Below are positions 18,543-27,924 of a DNA stretch of 64,000 nucleotides, in pieces. The first letter of the stretch is position 1. Every line of letters begins with the position of its first letter. The translations under genes and the position numbers were made by a program. Source of the DNA: Oscillospiraceae bacterium. Its GTDB lineage: Bacteria > Bacillota > Clostridia > Oscillospirales > Ruminococcaceae. The DNA lies in NCBI GenBank assembly GCA_017521325.1, contig JAFXCV010000045.1, positions 1 through 64,000 of the forward strand, read 5' to 3'. The notes beneath the pieces were generated by a model that was given only the letters and a program-made list of their open reading frames with translations, was not told where the DNA came from and did not search any database.

Positions 18543-18601
18543 GCTGGTGCGCAGCACCAGCGCAAATCCCCCTCCCCTCGGGGGAGGGGCTGGGGTGGGG
18601 G
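18543..18601 (+). repeat. GC-rich hairpin plus G-quadruplex motif
   Basis: The 336-base gap 18394-18729 has no gene. It holds a perfect hairpin (GCTGGTGC / GCACCAGC, 18543-18561), then a C-run/G-run hairpin that continues into G5-A-G4-CT-G4-T-G5 at 18580-18601, a textbook G-quadruplex on the plus strand. Short C/G-run elements like this are dispersed repeats in many genomes; the pyrimidine-rich hairpin at 27925-27950 is loosely similar. Confidence 0.65.
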
Positions 18602-18729
18602 TAGTTTTGCTGAGCTGCTAAAGCGAAAAGAACAAAAGCGATTTCAAAAGGAAAAATACAAAGCAGCTTGTGCATACTTTTTCTCGTGCTGCATATCCTA
18701 AATGCAAATGTAAAGAAAGGATGAAGCAT

Positions 18730-18918
18730 ATGCCAAAAAGACCGTACGAACCCGACGAGGAGAAAAAGCCATTACTGCCGGTCGAGGAGATGAGCGTGAT
18801 GTCGGAAACCGAGATGACGGGGCTGATCGCTGCGGGACCGCAGAATGAGGGGGAGCTTGAAAGTTATGACGAAATCTGTCATTTTCTTCCGTCAATGACC
18901 GACCACGATCAGATGTAG
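18730..18918 (+). CDS. Small acidic protein of unknown function
   Basis: 62 residues from the ATG ten bases after AAAGG; an in-frame ATG nine bases earlier is also possible. The protein is charged and rich in Glu and Pro, with no membrane segment or signal, and I recognise no family. It lies alone before the L21 promoter. An acidic, probably disordered cytoplasmic protein is all that can be said. The ribosome site is modest, so expression is uncertain. Confidence 0.5.
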   Translation: MPKRPYEPDEEKKPLLPVEEMSVMSETEMTGLIAAGPQNEGELESYDEICHFLPSMTDHDQM

Positions 18919-18968
18919 CGAAGGATAACCTTCAAATGAAAAAACTGCAGAAAAAAGCAAATTTCCTC

Positions 18969-18997
18969 TTGACAAGCACGCCGTTTTGTGATAAAAT
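18969..18997 (+). promoter_or_regulatory. Promoter of the rplU operon
   Basis: Consensus TTGACA, 17-base spacer, TAAAAT. Confidence 0.85.
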
Positions 18998-19001
18998 AGT
19001 A

Positions 19002-19086
19002 TTGCCGCATGTGCTCGGGAAGAAAAAAGAACGGATTTCCGTCCCCAAGGACAGCGAGTTTTAAAGAAAAGGCAGGTGCCAGATCA
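19002..19086 (+). promoter_or_regulatory. L21 leader RNA (candidate)
   Basis: About 85 transcribed bases precede rplU. They contain CGGATTTCCGTCCCCAAGGA-type pairing segments and AAGGCAGGTGCC just before the start. Position and size fit the ribosomal protein L21 leader of Firmicutes (Rfam L21_leader), which is thought to let L21 repress its own operon. I judged this by position and appearance; a covariance-model search was not possible. Confidence 0.55.
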
Positions 19087-19398
19087 ATGTACGCAGTAAT
19101 CGAAACAGGCGGTAAGCAGTATCAGGTTCGTGAGGGAGACGTAGTTTTCATCGAGAAGCTGAACGTAGAGGCTGAAGAGACCGTTACCTTTGACAAGGTT
19201 GTTGCTGTAGGTTCCGACAACGGAATCAACGTAGGTGCTCCCTATGTAGCAGGCGCAGCAGTTACCGCAAAGGTGCTCAAGAACGGTAAGGGCAAGAAGA
19301 TCACAGTCTTCACTTACAAGCCGAAGAAGGGCGAAAAGCGCAAGATGGGTCACAGACAGCCCTACACGCAGGTTCAGATCGAAGCTATCCAGGGCTAA
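19087..19398 (+). CDS. rplU: Large-subunit ribosomal protein bL21
   Basis: 103 residues, the normal size. The start [14 protein letters not shown] is the conserved N-terminus; the frame is open upstream through the leader, but that part is RNA. Conserved features include [15 protein letters not shown] and the basic end [17 protein letters not shown]. It binds 23S rRNA. It is first in the rplU-prp-rpmA-obgE cluster found in most Firmicutes. Confidence 0.97.
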   Translation: MYAVIETGGKQYQVREGDVVFIEKLNVEAEETVTFDKVVAVGSDNGINVGAPYVAGAAVTAKVLKNGKGKKITVFTYKPKKGEKRKMGHRQPYTQVQIEAIQG

Positions 19399-19410
19399 GG
19401 CTGAAACGGT

Positions 19411-19722
19411 ATGCTGAAAGCTGTTTTTTCTCGTAAAAACGGCAGGCTCTGCAGATGCTCCGTCAAGGGACATGCAGGGTATGCAGAACATGGACAGGAT
19501 GTAGTCTGTGCTGCGGTTTCATCCGCCGTGCAGCTGACGGCAAATCTTCTGACGGAAACGTTTGAGGAGAATGCAGTCACTTCTGCCAAGGGCGATACGG
19601 TGAATATCCGTACCGACGGCAGTGAGATTTCCGCAAAGCTGCTTGACGCTTTGTATGTTCATCTGCAATGTATTTCGGAAGAATTTCCGGGCACGATTAA
19701 ACTTGAATTTACGGAGGTGTAA
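19411..19722 (+). CDS. prp: Ribosomal-processing cysteine protease Prp
   Basis: 103 residues. It has the family GHAGYAEHGQDVVCAAVS segment with catalytic His21 and Cys33. Prp removes the N-terminal extension of L27, which is encoded immediately downstream and carries the matching cleavage site. The position between rplU and rpmA is diagnostic. In Firmicutes this trimming is needed for L27 to sit correctly at the peptidyl transferase centre. Confidence 0.95.
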   Translation: MLKAVFSRKNGRLCRCSVKGHAGYAEHGQDVVCAAVSSAVQLTANLLTETFEENAVTSAKGDTVNIRTDGSEISAKLLDALYVHLQCISEEFPGTIKLEFTEV

Positions 19723-19725
19723 ATT

Positions 19726-20004
19726 ATGCTTAGAATTAGTATGCAGTTTTTTGCACATAAGAAAGGTATGGGTTCTACCAAGAACGGCCGTGACTCCGAG
19801 TCCAAGAGACTGGGCGTAAAGAGAGCTGACGGTCAGCTGGTAACCGCAGGCAACATTCTCGTTCGTCAGCGTGGTACCCACATTCATCCGGGCGTAGGCG
19901 TAGGCAAGGGTTCTGATGATACTCTGTTCGCAATGGTTGACGGCAGAGTAAAGTTCGAGCGCTGGGGTCGTGATCGTAAGCGTGTAAGCGTTTACGCTGA
20001 CTAA
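19726..20004 (+). CDS. rpmA: Large-subunit ribosomal protein bL27 with Prp-cleaved N-terminus
   Basis: 92 residues. The first nine, MLRISMQFF, form the Firmicutes-type extension; Prp is expected to cut between F9 and A10 so that mature L27 begins AHKKGMGST. The rest is standard L27 ([20 protein letters not shown]). It starts three bases after the prp stop codon, behind GGAGGT at the end of prp. Confidence 0.97.
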   Translation: MLRISMQFFAHKKGMGSTKNGRDSESKRLGVKRADGQLVTAGNILVRQRGTHIHPGVGVGKGSDDTLFAMVDGRVKFERWGRDRKRVSVYAD

Positions 20005-20033
20005 TTTCGCCGGAACAAGCAAAAGCAATATAC

Positions 20034-20070
20034 AAAATCCCACGCTTGTCAAAGCTTGGGATTTTGTTTT
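20034..20070 (+). terminator. Terminator after rpmA
   Basis: AAAATCCCA and TGGGATTTT enclose an inner GCTT/AAGC stem and are followed by GTTTT. Some read-through into obgE is likely, given the short gap. Confidence 0.75.
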
Positions 20071-20098
20071 AGGCTGACTCCACAAAGGAGGAATCAAC

Positions 20099-21376
20099 AT
20101 GTTTGTCGATAAGGCAAAGATCAAAATCAAGGCGGGAAACGGCGGTGACGGCGCAGTTTCCTTTCACAGAGAAAAATATGTTGCAGCAGGCGGTCCCGAT
20201 GGCGGCGACGGCGGCAACGGCGGTAACGTCGTATTTCAGGTGGATGACAATTTTTCCACACTGATCGACTTCCGCTATAAGAGAAAATATGTCGCACAGA
20301 ACGGCGAAAACGGCGGTGCAAAACGCTGCACCGGAAAAAGTGCGCCGGATCTTGTGATCAAAGTTCCCAGAGGAACGGTCATCCGTGAAGCGGAATCCGG
20401 CAGAATTATGGCGGATATGTCCGACGATGAACCCAAAATCCTTGCAAAGGGCGGTAGAGGTGGCAAGGGTAATTCCAATTTTGCCACCTCCACAAGACAG
20501 ATTCCCCGCTTTGCAAAGCCCGGTTTCCCCGGTGAAGCGTATGAAGTCACACTGGAACTCAAGCTTCTTGCGGATGTGGGACTCGTGGGATTCCCGAATG
20601 TCGGAAAATCCACGCTGATCTCCGTTGTCAGTGCCGCAAAGCCGAAGATTGCAAACTACCATTTCACAACGCTCACGCCCGTTCTTGGCGTGGTTCGCCT
20701 GGATGAGGAGCGTTCCTTTGTTATGGCGGATATCCCAGGTCTGATCGAGGGCGCAAGCGAGGGCATCGGTCTCGGACATGAGTTCCTGCGCCATGTGGAA
20801 AGATGCCGTCTGATCCTGCATGTGCTGGATGTTTCGGGTATCGAGGGCAGGGATCCGATTGACGATTTTGAAAAGATCAACAAGGAACTTGAAAATTTCA
20901 GCGAATCATTGGCGGAATGTCCGCAGATCGTGGTTGCCAACAAATCCGATATGGCAACGGAAGAACAGATCGAAGCCCTGCGTGAATATATTGAAGGACT
21001 TGGACTGCAGTTTTTCACCATTTCCGCTGCAACAACGCAGGGAACCGGTGCATTGATGGATGCGGTTGGACAGAAGCTTTCCGAGCTTCCGCCCGTGAAA
21101 GTATTTGAGGCGCAGCCTCTCAGTCCCGAGGAATGGGAATCCCGTTTCTCCTCCCGTCAGGAATTCGAGGTCGAGGTCGAGGACGGCGTTTACTATGTTT
21201 CTGCAATGTGGCTCGAACCCATCCTGCGCACGGTCAATATGGAGGATTACTCGTCACTGCAATATTTCCAGCGTGTGCTGCGTTCGAGCGGTATTATCGA
21301 CAAGCTTGAGGAAATGGGCATTGAAGAGGGCGATACCGTAAATATCTTCGGATTTGAATTTGATTATATCAGGTAA
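20099..21376 (+). CDS. obgE: Obg family GTPase
   Basis: 425 residues. The glycine-rich Obg fold (1-158) shows GGDGGNGGNVVF. The GTPase domain (about 159-330) has G1 GFPNVGKST, G2 TTLTPVLGVV, G3 DIPGLIEGAS and G4 NKSD. The C-terminal OCT domain (about 345-425) ends FGFEFDYIR. It is an essential GTPase in ribosome assembly and growth-phase signalling. AAAGGAGGAATCAAC precedes the start. It sits in the conserved cluster with L21, L27 and Mini-III. Confidence 0.97.
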   Translation: MFVDKAKIKIKAGNGGDGAVSFHREKYVAAGGPDGGDGGNGGNVVFQVDDNFSTLIDFRYKRKYVAQNGENGGAKRCTGKSAPDLVIKVPRGTVIREAESGRIMADMSDDEPKILAKGGRGGKGNSNFATSTRQIPRFAKPGFPGEAYEVTLELKLLADVGLVGFPNVGKSTLISVVSAAKPKIANYHFTTLTPVLGVVRLDEERSFVMADIPGLIEGASEGIGLGHEFLRHVERCRLILHVLDVSGIEGRDPIDDFEKINKELENFSESLAECPQIVVANKSDMATEEQIEALREYIEGLGLQFFTISAATTQGTGALMDAVGQKLSELPPVKVFEAQPLSPEEWESRFSSRQEFEVEVEDGVYYVSAMWLEPILRTVNMEDYSSLQYFQRVLRSSGIIDKLEEMGIEEGDTVNIFGFEFDYIR

Positions 21377-21380
21377 TAGG

Positions 21381-21815
21381 ATGAATTTTCAGTTATCGGA
21401 AAAGGAAGCCCGTCAGTTCAGTCCCCTGACGATGGCGTTCCTCGGAGATTGTGTATATGAGCTGATGGTGCGATCTGCCATTGTTGAGGCAGGCAGCACG
21501 CCCGTCGGCAACCTGCATTCTGCAAAAATCAAACTTGTGTGTGCAGGATTTCAGGCAAGAGCATCGGAAGCTCTGCTTGAACAGTTTACGGCGGAAGAAC
21601 TGAGCGTATTCCAGCGTGGAAAAAATGCTGCGGGAAATACTGTTCCACGAAATGCCACGCCTGCGGATTACCGCAAAGCAACGGGGCTTGAAGCGGTATT
21701 CGGTTATCTGCAGCTTTCCGGAAATACACAGCGGCTTGAAGCCCTGTTTTCCGCTATCTGGGACATGCGGGAGGAATTGCTCCTGCAAAATCAAGAAAAG
21801 ACGACCAAGAATTAA
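21381..21815 (+). CDS. mrnC: Mini-ribonuclease III
   Basis: 144 residues, starting five bases after the obgE stop. It is a lone RNase III catalytic domain without a dsRNA-binding domain, as in Mini-III. The signature FLGDCVYELMVRS matches the acidic active-site helix, and AQARASEALLE-like and YRKATGLEAVFGYL segments complete the fold. Mini-III trims the ends of 23S rRNA precursor. In most Firmicutes it follows cysS; here it follows obgE. Confidence 0.92.
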   Translation: MNFQLSEKEARQFSPLTMAFLGDCVYELMVRSAIVEAGSTPVGNLHSAKIKLVCAGFQARASEALLEQFTAEELSVFQRGKNAAGNTVPRNATPADYRKATGLEAVFGYLQLSGNTQRLEALFSAIWDMREELLLQNQEKTTKN

Positions 21816-21828
21816 GGAGTGAAGCAAG

Positions 21829-22566
21829 ATGTCAGGACATTCCAAATGGAATAACATCAAACGTAAGAAAGAGGCAACTGACGCTGTCAAGGCGAAGATT
21901 TTCACCAAGATCGGCAGAGAGATCATTGTCTGCGTCAAGGAGGGCGGCCCCGATCCGAACAACAACGCAAAGCTGCGTGAACTGATCGCAAAGGCAAAGT
22001 CCAACAACGTGCCGAATGACAATATTGACCGTGTGATCAAGAAGGCTTCGGGCGAAGGCAGCAAGAACGACTACGAGGCAATGGTATATGAGGGCTACGG
22101 TCCGAGCGGCGTTGCAGTCATTGTTGAATGTCTGACAGACAACAAGAACCGTACAGCTGCGGATGTACGTCACTATTTTGACAAGTACGGCGGAAATCTC
22201 GGAACGATCGGCTGTGTATCCTTCATGTTCTCCACAAAGGGTATTGTTGTCGTGGAAAACACAGGCATCGACGAGGATACCGCAATGGAAGACTGCTTTG
22301 AATGCGGCGGTGACGATCTGACAGTCGAGGAAGAATCCATCATTATGGAATGCGACCCGACAGCGGTTTCGGACATGCGTGAGGCTCTGGAAGCCAAGGG
22401 CTACACCGTGCTTTCCGCAGAGGCAGAAAAGGTTCCGTCCACTTATACAACACTGACGGATGAGGATTCCATCAAGAAGATGCAGCTTCTGCTTGATCAT
22501 TTGGAGGAAAACGACGACGTACAAAATGTATACCATAACTGGGAAATGCCGGAGGATGTGGAATAA
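21829..22566 (+). CDS. YebC/PmpR-family protein
   Basis: 245 residues and full length. The N-terminal SGHSKWNNIKRKKEATDAVK segment, IDRVIKKASGEG, EGYGPSGVAVIVE and TDNKNRTAADVRH are diagnostic. Family members act as DNA-binding regulators or, in the YebC2 branch, as translation factors relieving proline stalls; sequence alone does not decide here. GGAGTGAAGCAAG precedes the ATG, 13 bases after mrnC, so it probably shares its transcript. Confidence 0.95.
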   Translation: MSGHSKWNNIKRKKEATDAVKAKIFTKIGREIIVCVKEGGPDPNNNAKLRELIAKAKSNNVPNDNIDRVIKKASGEGSKNDYEAMVYEGYGPSGVAVIVECLTDNKNRTAADVRHYFDKYGGNLGTIGCVSFMFSTKGIVVVENTGIDEDTAMEDCFECGGDDLTVEEESIIMECDPTAVSDMREALEAKGYTVLSAEAEKVPSTYTTLTDEDSIKKMQLLLDHLEENDDVQNVYHNWEMPEDVE

Positions 22567-22605
22567 TCCGCAATTCTCCCGACCACGACAGGGAGCGTGA
22601 TGCAA

Positions 22606-22848
22606 ATGCGCAGTACAGGAATTTTCAGAAGGGTTGATTCCCTCGGCAGATTTGTACTTCCGAAGGAGCTTCGGAAAAATCTGGATATCCACCAGAATGA
22701 CTATCTTCAGATCTTTACGGACGGGGATGCGATCATTCTGAAAAAAAGCCAGCTTTGCTGCATTCTTTGCGGCGGCACGGAAGAACTGAAGGATCATCTG
22801 GATAAAAAGGTATGCCGCAGATGCATTGAAATGCTCTCGGATCAATAA
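22606..22848 (+). CDS. AbrB/SpoVT-type regulator with C-terminal zinc-ribbon
   Basis: 80 residues from MRSTGIF, the start used by family members; upstream in-frame GTG (22597) and ATG (22600) codons are alternatives, and AGGGAG fits either ATG. The AbrB swapped-hairpin domain (1-50) reads RVDSLGRFVLPKELRKNLDI. The tail has CCILCGG and CRRC, spaced for one zinc. AbrB homologues are transition-state repressors. Only 30-40 bases separate it from yebC, and a terminator follows. Confidence 0.88.
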   Translation: MRSTGIFRRVDSLGRFVLPKELRKNLDIHQNDYLQIFTDGDAIILKKSQLCCILCGGTEELKDHLDKKVCRRCIEMLSDQ

Positions 22849-22855
22849 TGCCACG

Positions 22856-22882
22856 AAAGCCCTGCATTTGCAGGGCTTTTCC
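22856..22882 (+). terminator. Terminator after the AbrB-type gene
   Basis: AAAGCCCTGCA and TGCAGGGCTTT pair around a two-base loop and are followed by TCCT. Confidence 0.8.
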
Positions 22883-22901
22883 TATGCAGGGAAATTTCTT
22901 C

Positions 22902-22930
22902 TTGACAAATGAAATCTCCTGTGCTATAAT
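22902..22930 (+). promoter_or_regulatory. Promoter of tRNA-Leu
   Basis: Exact consensus TTGACA and TATAAT with a 17-base spacer, ending nine bases before the tRNA. Confidence 0.92.
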
Positions 22931-22939
22931 AATACTGTT

Positions 22940-23025
22940 GCCGGTGTGTCGGAATGGCAGACGAGACAGACTCAAAATCTGTTGTCCGCAAGGGCGTGTG
23001 GGTTCGAGTCCCACCACCGGCACCA
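22940..23025 (+). tRNA. tRNA-Leu (anticodon CAA)
   Basis: 86 bases including an encoded CCA. The acceptor stem is GCCGGTG with CACCGGC. The anticodon stem ACAGA/TCTGT encloses the loop CTCAAAA, giving anticodon CAA for the UUG codon. A long variable arm (TGTCCGCAAGGGCG region) marks a type II tRNA, and the T-arm has GGTTCGAGTCC. Confidence 0.95.
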
Positions 23026-23036
23026 CGCTCCTATAA

Positions 23037-23076
23037 CGCTTGATTCCTTTGCTGCGCAAGCGGAATCAAGCTTTTG
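23037..23076 (+). terminator. Terminator after tRNA-Leu
   Basis: GCTTGATTCC pairs with GGAATCAAGC around an inner TGC/GCA stem, then TTTTG. A second weaker hairpin with seven T follows at about 23101-23128. Confidence 0.75.
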
Positions 23077-23159
23077 GGAGTTTTAGAAAATTGTTTGTTG
23101 TCCTCACGTTCTGTGGGGATTTTTTTATCAGAAAAAGATAGCTTTAAGGAGGCATACAT

Positions 23160-24290
23160 ATGAACAAAAAAGATCAGGCAGAGCTGAAAAAGCACTTTAC
23201 ACAATCGGATGATCTGATGACGGTGCGCAGAATTTCCACAACATTTATTGATTCCGAAAAGCAGATGCGCTGCCACAGCGTGCGCAGCTATCCCGAAATT
23301 CCCGACGAGGAGCTGTTTTGTCTGTACCAGTCCCTCGCCAAGGTGCTCAAGGGTACCCTCGGAAAGTCGCTGATTGAATACCCCTTCCCGAACGAAATGT
23401 ACGAGGAGGACAAGAGCCAGAATCTGCTCTGGAACACGCTCGAAAAGGGACTTGATGACGAGGAGCAGCTGCAGAAGCTCATTGACCATATTTCAGCGAA
23501 TATGGATTACGCCCTGCCCTATGCGCTGTTTATCGCAGAGTGCGTGTATACGGTGTTTGAGAAGAACAAGTTCGGCGAGAAGAATAAGTACGACAGCCGT
23601 GAATACCGTTTCCTGATCGGTGCGGTATGCCCCGTGGAATCCCGTGTGGACGGCTTGATTTACGATGAGGAAAACAACAGCATCGTGCGCAAGACGGAGT
23701 TTGACCGTGTGGTTGCCGATTCCCCCACGGATGGTTTCCTGTTCCCGACCTTTACAGGCAGGGGACCGGATGTGAACCATGTGATGTATTATACCAAGAA
23801 TCCGAAAAATCCCAATGTTTCTGTGGTTGAGGAAGTATTCGGCTGCCACTACACGTTGTCGGCGCTGGAGGAAAAGGAAACCTTCCGTGCAGTGCTGGAC
23901 AAGGCTGTGGGCGAGGAACTGAATCTGAATGTCATTGCAAGCGTCAATGAAAAGATTCAGGATTATGCCAAGAGCTTCAAGGATGAACCCGAGCCGCCGG
24001 TTGTAAGTGACATCATGATGCGTGATATTCTGATGGATTCGGGCGTGACGCAGGAACGTGCGGAGGCAGCACAGCAGCTCTACCGTGAAACGGTGGACGG
24101 CAATTATTTTGCAGCGTCGAATCTGACGGATTCAAGAACCACGCTGTCTTCCTCCGGCGTGACCGTGAGCATCAGCGGTGATGCATCGGACAAGATCACC
24201 ACCCGCATGATCGACGGCAGAAAGTTTCTGATGATCAGCCTTGACGATCCGGAAGTGACGGTCAATGGGTTCCAGATGAAGATTCAGTGA
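23160..24290 (+). CDS. DUF4317 family protein
   Basis: 376 residues, close to the family norm. The opening NKKDQAELKKHFTQSDD and the segment TTFIDSEKQ are typical of DUF4317, a cytoplasmic family common in Clostridia with no known function. There is no signal or membrane segment. The C-terminal 60 residues (SSSGVTVSISGD) look like a separate small beta domain. AAGGAGG precedes the ATG. It is flanked by the tRNA terminators and an unrelated acetyltransferase, so context gives no clue. Confidence 0.8.
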   Translation: MNKKDQAELKKHFTQSDDLMTVRRISTTFIDSEKQMRCHSVRSYPEIPDEELFCLYQSLAKVLKGTLGKSLIEYPFPNEMYEEDKSQNLLWNTLEKGLDDEEQLQKLIDHISANMDYALPYALFIAECVYTVFEKNKFGEKNKYDSREYRFLIGAVCPVESRVDGLIYDEENNSIVRKTEFDRVVADSPTDGFLFPTFTGRGPDVNHVMYYTKNPKNPNVSVVEEVFGCHYTLSALEEKETFRAVLDKAVGEELNLNVIASVNEKIQDYAKSFKDEPEPPVVSDIMMRDILMDSGVTQERAEAAQQLYRETVDGNYFAASNLTDSRTTLSSSGVTVSISGDASDKITTRMIDGRKFLMISLDDPEVTVNGFQMKIQ

Positions 24291-24346
24291 GTGAGGAGCT
24301 GCCGTTACAGGCGGATTTGCTGGAGAGTGGATAAAGGAAGTGTACT

Positions 24347-24829
24347 ATGATATTTGAAAAGGCGACTGCGAATGACATATTGGATTTGGTATGGTTAAGA
24401 ATAGATTATTTATTAGAAGATTATGGAGAAATGACTGATGACATTATCTCTAATCTTTCTAATAATCTTCCCACCTATTTTTTCAATCATTTGAATAAAG
24501 ATTTATTCGTTTTCGTTTGCAGAGATGCGGACAACATCGTAGGCTGTAGTTTTTTATGTGTATCAGAAAAGCCTTCCAATCCGACATTTATCAATGGAAG
24601 AACAGGAACGGTTTTGAATGTATATACAAAACCTGAATACAGACGTAAAGGTATAGCAGGAAAGCTGATAAAAATGCTGTTATTAGAAGCAGAAAGATTG
24701 AGTCTTGATTTTGTAGAACTAAAAGCTACCGACGCAGGTCATGGGTTATATAAGTCACTTGGTTTTGAAGATGCTGAGTCAAAATATCATAATATGAAAT
24801 ATATCATTGATTCGATAAATCTATTCTGA
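24347..24829 (+). CDS. GNAT family N-acetyltransferase
   Basis: 160 residues. The acetyl-CoA site is recognisable in VYTKPEYRRKGIAGKLIKMLL (the RRKGIA loop), with the C-terminal GHGLYKSLGFEDAES strand-helix. Substrate unknown. The gene is visibly richer in A and T than both neighbours, with many TTA, ATA and AAT codons, which suggests later acquisition. AAGGAAG precedes the start. It lies directly upstream of the pyr promoter. Confidence 0.85.
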   Translation: MIFEKATANDILDLVWLRIDYLLEDYGEMTDDIISNLSNNLPTYFFNHLNKDLFVFVCRDADNIVGCSFLCVSEKPSNPTFINGRTGTVLNVYTKPEYRRKGIAGKLIKMLLLEAERLSLDFVELKATDAGHGLYKSLGFEDAESKYHNMKYIIDSINLF

Positions 24830-24857
24830 TTTCTCCCCTAAAATTTTCAAAAAACAC

Positions 24858-24886
24858 TGGACAAACCCGTTCGGATGTGGTATAAT
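24858..24886 (+). promoter_or_regulatory. Promoter of the pyr operon
   Basis: TGGACA, a 17-base spacer and TATAAT, feeding the PyrR leader. Confidence 0.85.
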
Positions 24887-24904
24887 AAAAATGTTGAAAT
24901 GATG

Positions 24905-25621
<717 letters not shown>

Positions 25622-25626
25622 AGTGG

Positions 25627-26904
25627 ATGAAAATTCTGATACAAAATGTAAGAGCCGTGGATGTGCATCTGGATGAAACAACCGACATCCTCATCGAAAA
25701 CGGCAGAATCGTAAAAATGGCTAAGGGCATTTCCGAATCCGTTGATCGTGTGATCAACGGCGAGGGACTGACCGCAATGCCGGGACTCTTTGACATGCAT
25801 GTACATTTCCGTGATCCGGGTCAGACTCATAAAGAAGACATCCTCACAGGAAGTGCAGCCGCACTTGCAGGCGGCGTGACAGGCGTACTCTGCATGCCGA
25901 ATACCACACCTGCCGTGGACAGTGCCGAAACCATCCGCTATATCCTCGACAAGGCAAAGGATACGGGCGTAGCCGTATATCCCGTTGCCTGCATCACAAA
26001 GGGCATGGCAGGTGAGGAGCTGACCGATTTTGCAGCATTGAAGGCTGCTGGCGCAGCGGCACTTTCCGATGACGGCAGACCTGTGAAATCCGCAGAGCTG
26101 ATGCGGCAGGCACTTGCCGAAACCAAGGCGCAGGGAATGCTCATCACCTCCCATTGCGAGGATCTTGATATCATTAACGGCGGCATCATGCATAAGGGCA
26201 GCGTTTCCGAGGAACTGGCCGTTAAGGGCATGGACAGAGCGTCGGAGGACTATATCACTGCAAGAGAAATTGTCCTTGCATCCTCCGTTGGCGCAAGGGT
26301 GCATATTGCCCACGTCAGCACAAAGGGCAGCGTAGAGATCATCCGTGCAGCAAAGGCATTGGGTGTTCCGGTGACATGCGAAACCGCACCGCATTATTTC
26401 ATGTTCACACATGAGAAGCTGCGTTCCAAAAATGCCAATGACCGCATGAATCCCCCCTTGCGTGAGGAAAGCGACCGCCTTGCAATTGAGCAGGCAGTTC
26501 TGGATGGAACGATCGACTGCATCGTGACCGACCATGCACCGCATACGCAGGAGGAAAAGGCAGATTTCGAGAAGGCTCCCAACGGTATCGTAGGACTGGA
26601 AACCTCTCTTGCTGCAACGCTGACATCACTTTATCATACAGGCAAATGCAGCCTGCAGGATGTTGTCAGAATGATGGCAGTAAAGCCGAGAGAAATTCTG
26701 GGACTTGCACAGGCAACGCTTGCCGAGGGTGCGGATGCAAATCTGATCCTTGTGGATACGGAAAAGAAGTGGACAGTGGAACCGGAAAAGCTGCACGGAA
26801 AATCCTGTAATACAGCATTCCGTGGAACGCAGCTGACAGGCAAGACCGTCATGACCATCACAGACGGCATTATTCGATTCGAAGAGGAACCCCCCCGCTG
26901 GTGA
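25627..26904 (+). CDS. pyrC: Dihydroorotase, class I
   Basis: 425 residues from the ATG after AAGGAGTGAAGTGG; an in-frame GTG nine bases earlier overlaps the pyrR stop and is less likely. The metal site DMHVHFRDPG is present, with SHCED, HIAHVST and VTDHAPHTQEEK giving further ligands and the catalytic Asp. It cyclises carbamoyl aspartate to dihydroorotate, the third step of pyrimidine synthesis. Starts five bases after pyrR. Confidence 0.96.
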   Translation: MKILIQNVRAVDVHLDETTDILIENGRIVKMAKGISESVDRVINGEGLTAMPGLFDMHVHFRDPGQTHKEDILTGSAAALAGGVTGVLCMPNTTPAVDSAETIRYILDKAKDTGVAVYPVACITKGMAGEELTDFAALKAAGAAALSDDGRPVKSAELMRQALAETKAQGMLITSHCEDLDIINGGIMHKGSVSEELAVKGMDRASEDYITAREIVLASSVGARVHIAHVSTKGSVEIIRAAKALGVPVTCETAPHYFMFTHEKLRSKNANDRMNPPLREESDRLAIEQAVLDGTIDCIVTDHAPHTQEEKADFEKAPNGIVGLETSLAATLTSLYHTGKCSLQDVVRMMAVKPREILGLAQATLAEGADANLILVDTEKKWTVEPEKLHGKSCNTAFRGTQLTGKTVMTITDGIIRFEEEPPRW

Positions 26905-26988
26905 TCTGCCCCTTATGTGCTGGCAGTAATTTCATAAATAAAAGGCGCACTGCCTTTCAATAAAATCAATTTAAAGGAGAAATGAATC

Positions 26989-27909
26989 ATGGGCTTTGAC
27001 AGACTGATTGAAAAGATTAAGGAAACACGCAATCCTTCCGTAGTAGGACTCGACCCCAAGCTTGAATATGTACCGGAATTCCTCATCAAGAGATTCCAGG
27101 AGGAGGATGGCTGGAGCCTGCGCACCGCATCCAAGGCAATTTATGCATTCAACCAGATGATCATTGATGAGATCTGCGATATCGTTCCGGCAATCAAGCC
27201 GCAGGCAGCATATTACGAAATGTATGGCTACCATGGTGTCAAGACGCTTGAGCGTACCATCCGCTATGCAAAGCTCAAGGGCATGTTCGTCATCACTGAC
27301 GGCAAGCGTAATGACATCGGTGCGACCATGCAGGCTTACACCGCAGCACACCTCGGCACAGTCAAGGTGGGCGAAAATGAACTCGAGCCATTCGGTGCGG
27401 ATGCACTGACAGTGAACGGCTACCTCGGTTCCGATGGTATTGATCCGCTGCTGGGCGTATGCAAGGAACGTGACAAGGGAATTTTCGTTCTGGTCAAGAC
27501 CTCTAACCCCTCCAGTGGTGAGCTGCAGGATCAGCTGATGGATGGCGTACCGCTGTATGCAAAGATGGGCGACCTCTGCGAAAAGTGGGGTGCAGATACC
27601 ATCGGTCAGTACGGCTATTCCGCAGTGGGTGCTGTTGTGGGCGCAACCTATCCTGCACAGCTCAAGGAGCTGCGTGAAAGACTGCCGCATACCTTCTTCC
27701 TCGTGCCCGGTTATGGTGCACAGGGCGGCGGTGCGGAAGGCGTCGCTGCAGCATTCGATGCAAACGGTCTGGGTGCCATTGTCAATTCCTCCAGAGCGAT
27801 CATGTGTGCTTACCAGAAGGAAGGCTGCGACGAAAGAGATTTCGCAAAGGCAGCAAGACGTGAAGCACTGCGCATGCGTGATGATATCACCGCACATATC
27901 AATCTTTGA
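26989..27909 (+). CDS. pyrF: Orotidine 5'-phosphate decarboxylase, type 2
   Basis: 306 residues, longer than the roughly 230-residue type 1 enzyme and typical of the type 2 (PyrF2) branch. The catalytic stretch FVITDGKRNDIGATMQAY contains the D-K-x-x-D set, and VPGYGAQGGG forms the phosphate loop. It converts OMP to UMP, the last step. AAAGGAGAAATGAATC precedes the start. The 84-base gap after pyrC has no clear signal. Confidence 0.96.
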   Translation: MGFDRLIEKIKETRNPSVVGLDPKLEYVPEFLIKRFQEEDGWSLRTASKAIYAFNQMIIDEICDIVPAIKPQAAYYEMYGYHGVKTLERTIRYAKLKGMFVITDGKRNDIGATMQAYTAAHLGTVKVGENELEPFGADALTVNGYLGSDGIDPLLGVCKERDKGIFVLVKTSNPSSGELQDQLMDGVPLYAKMGDLCEKWGADTIGQYGYSAVGAVVGATYPAQLKELRERLPHTFFLVPGYGAQGGGAEGVAAAFDANGLGAIVNSSRAIMCAYQKEGCDERDFAKAARREALRMRDDITAHINL

Positions 27910-27924
27910 TTGTAGTTACATGTT

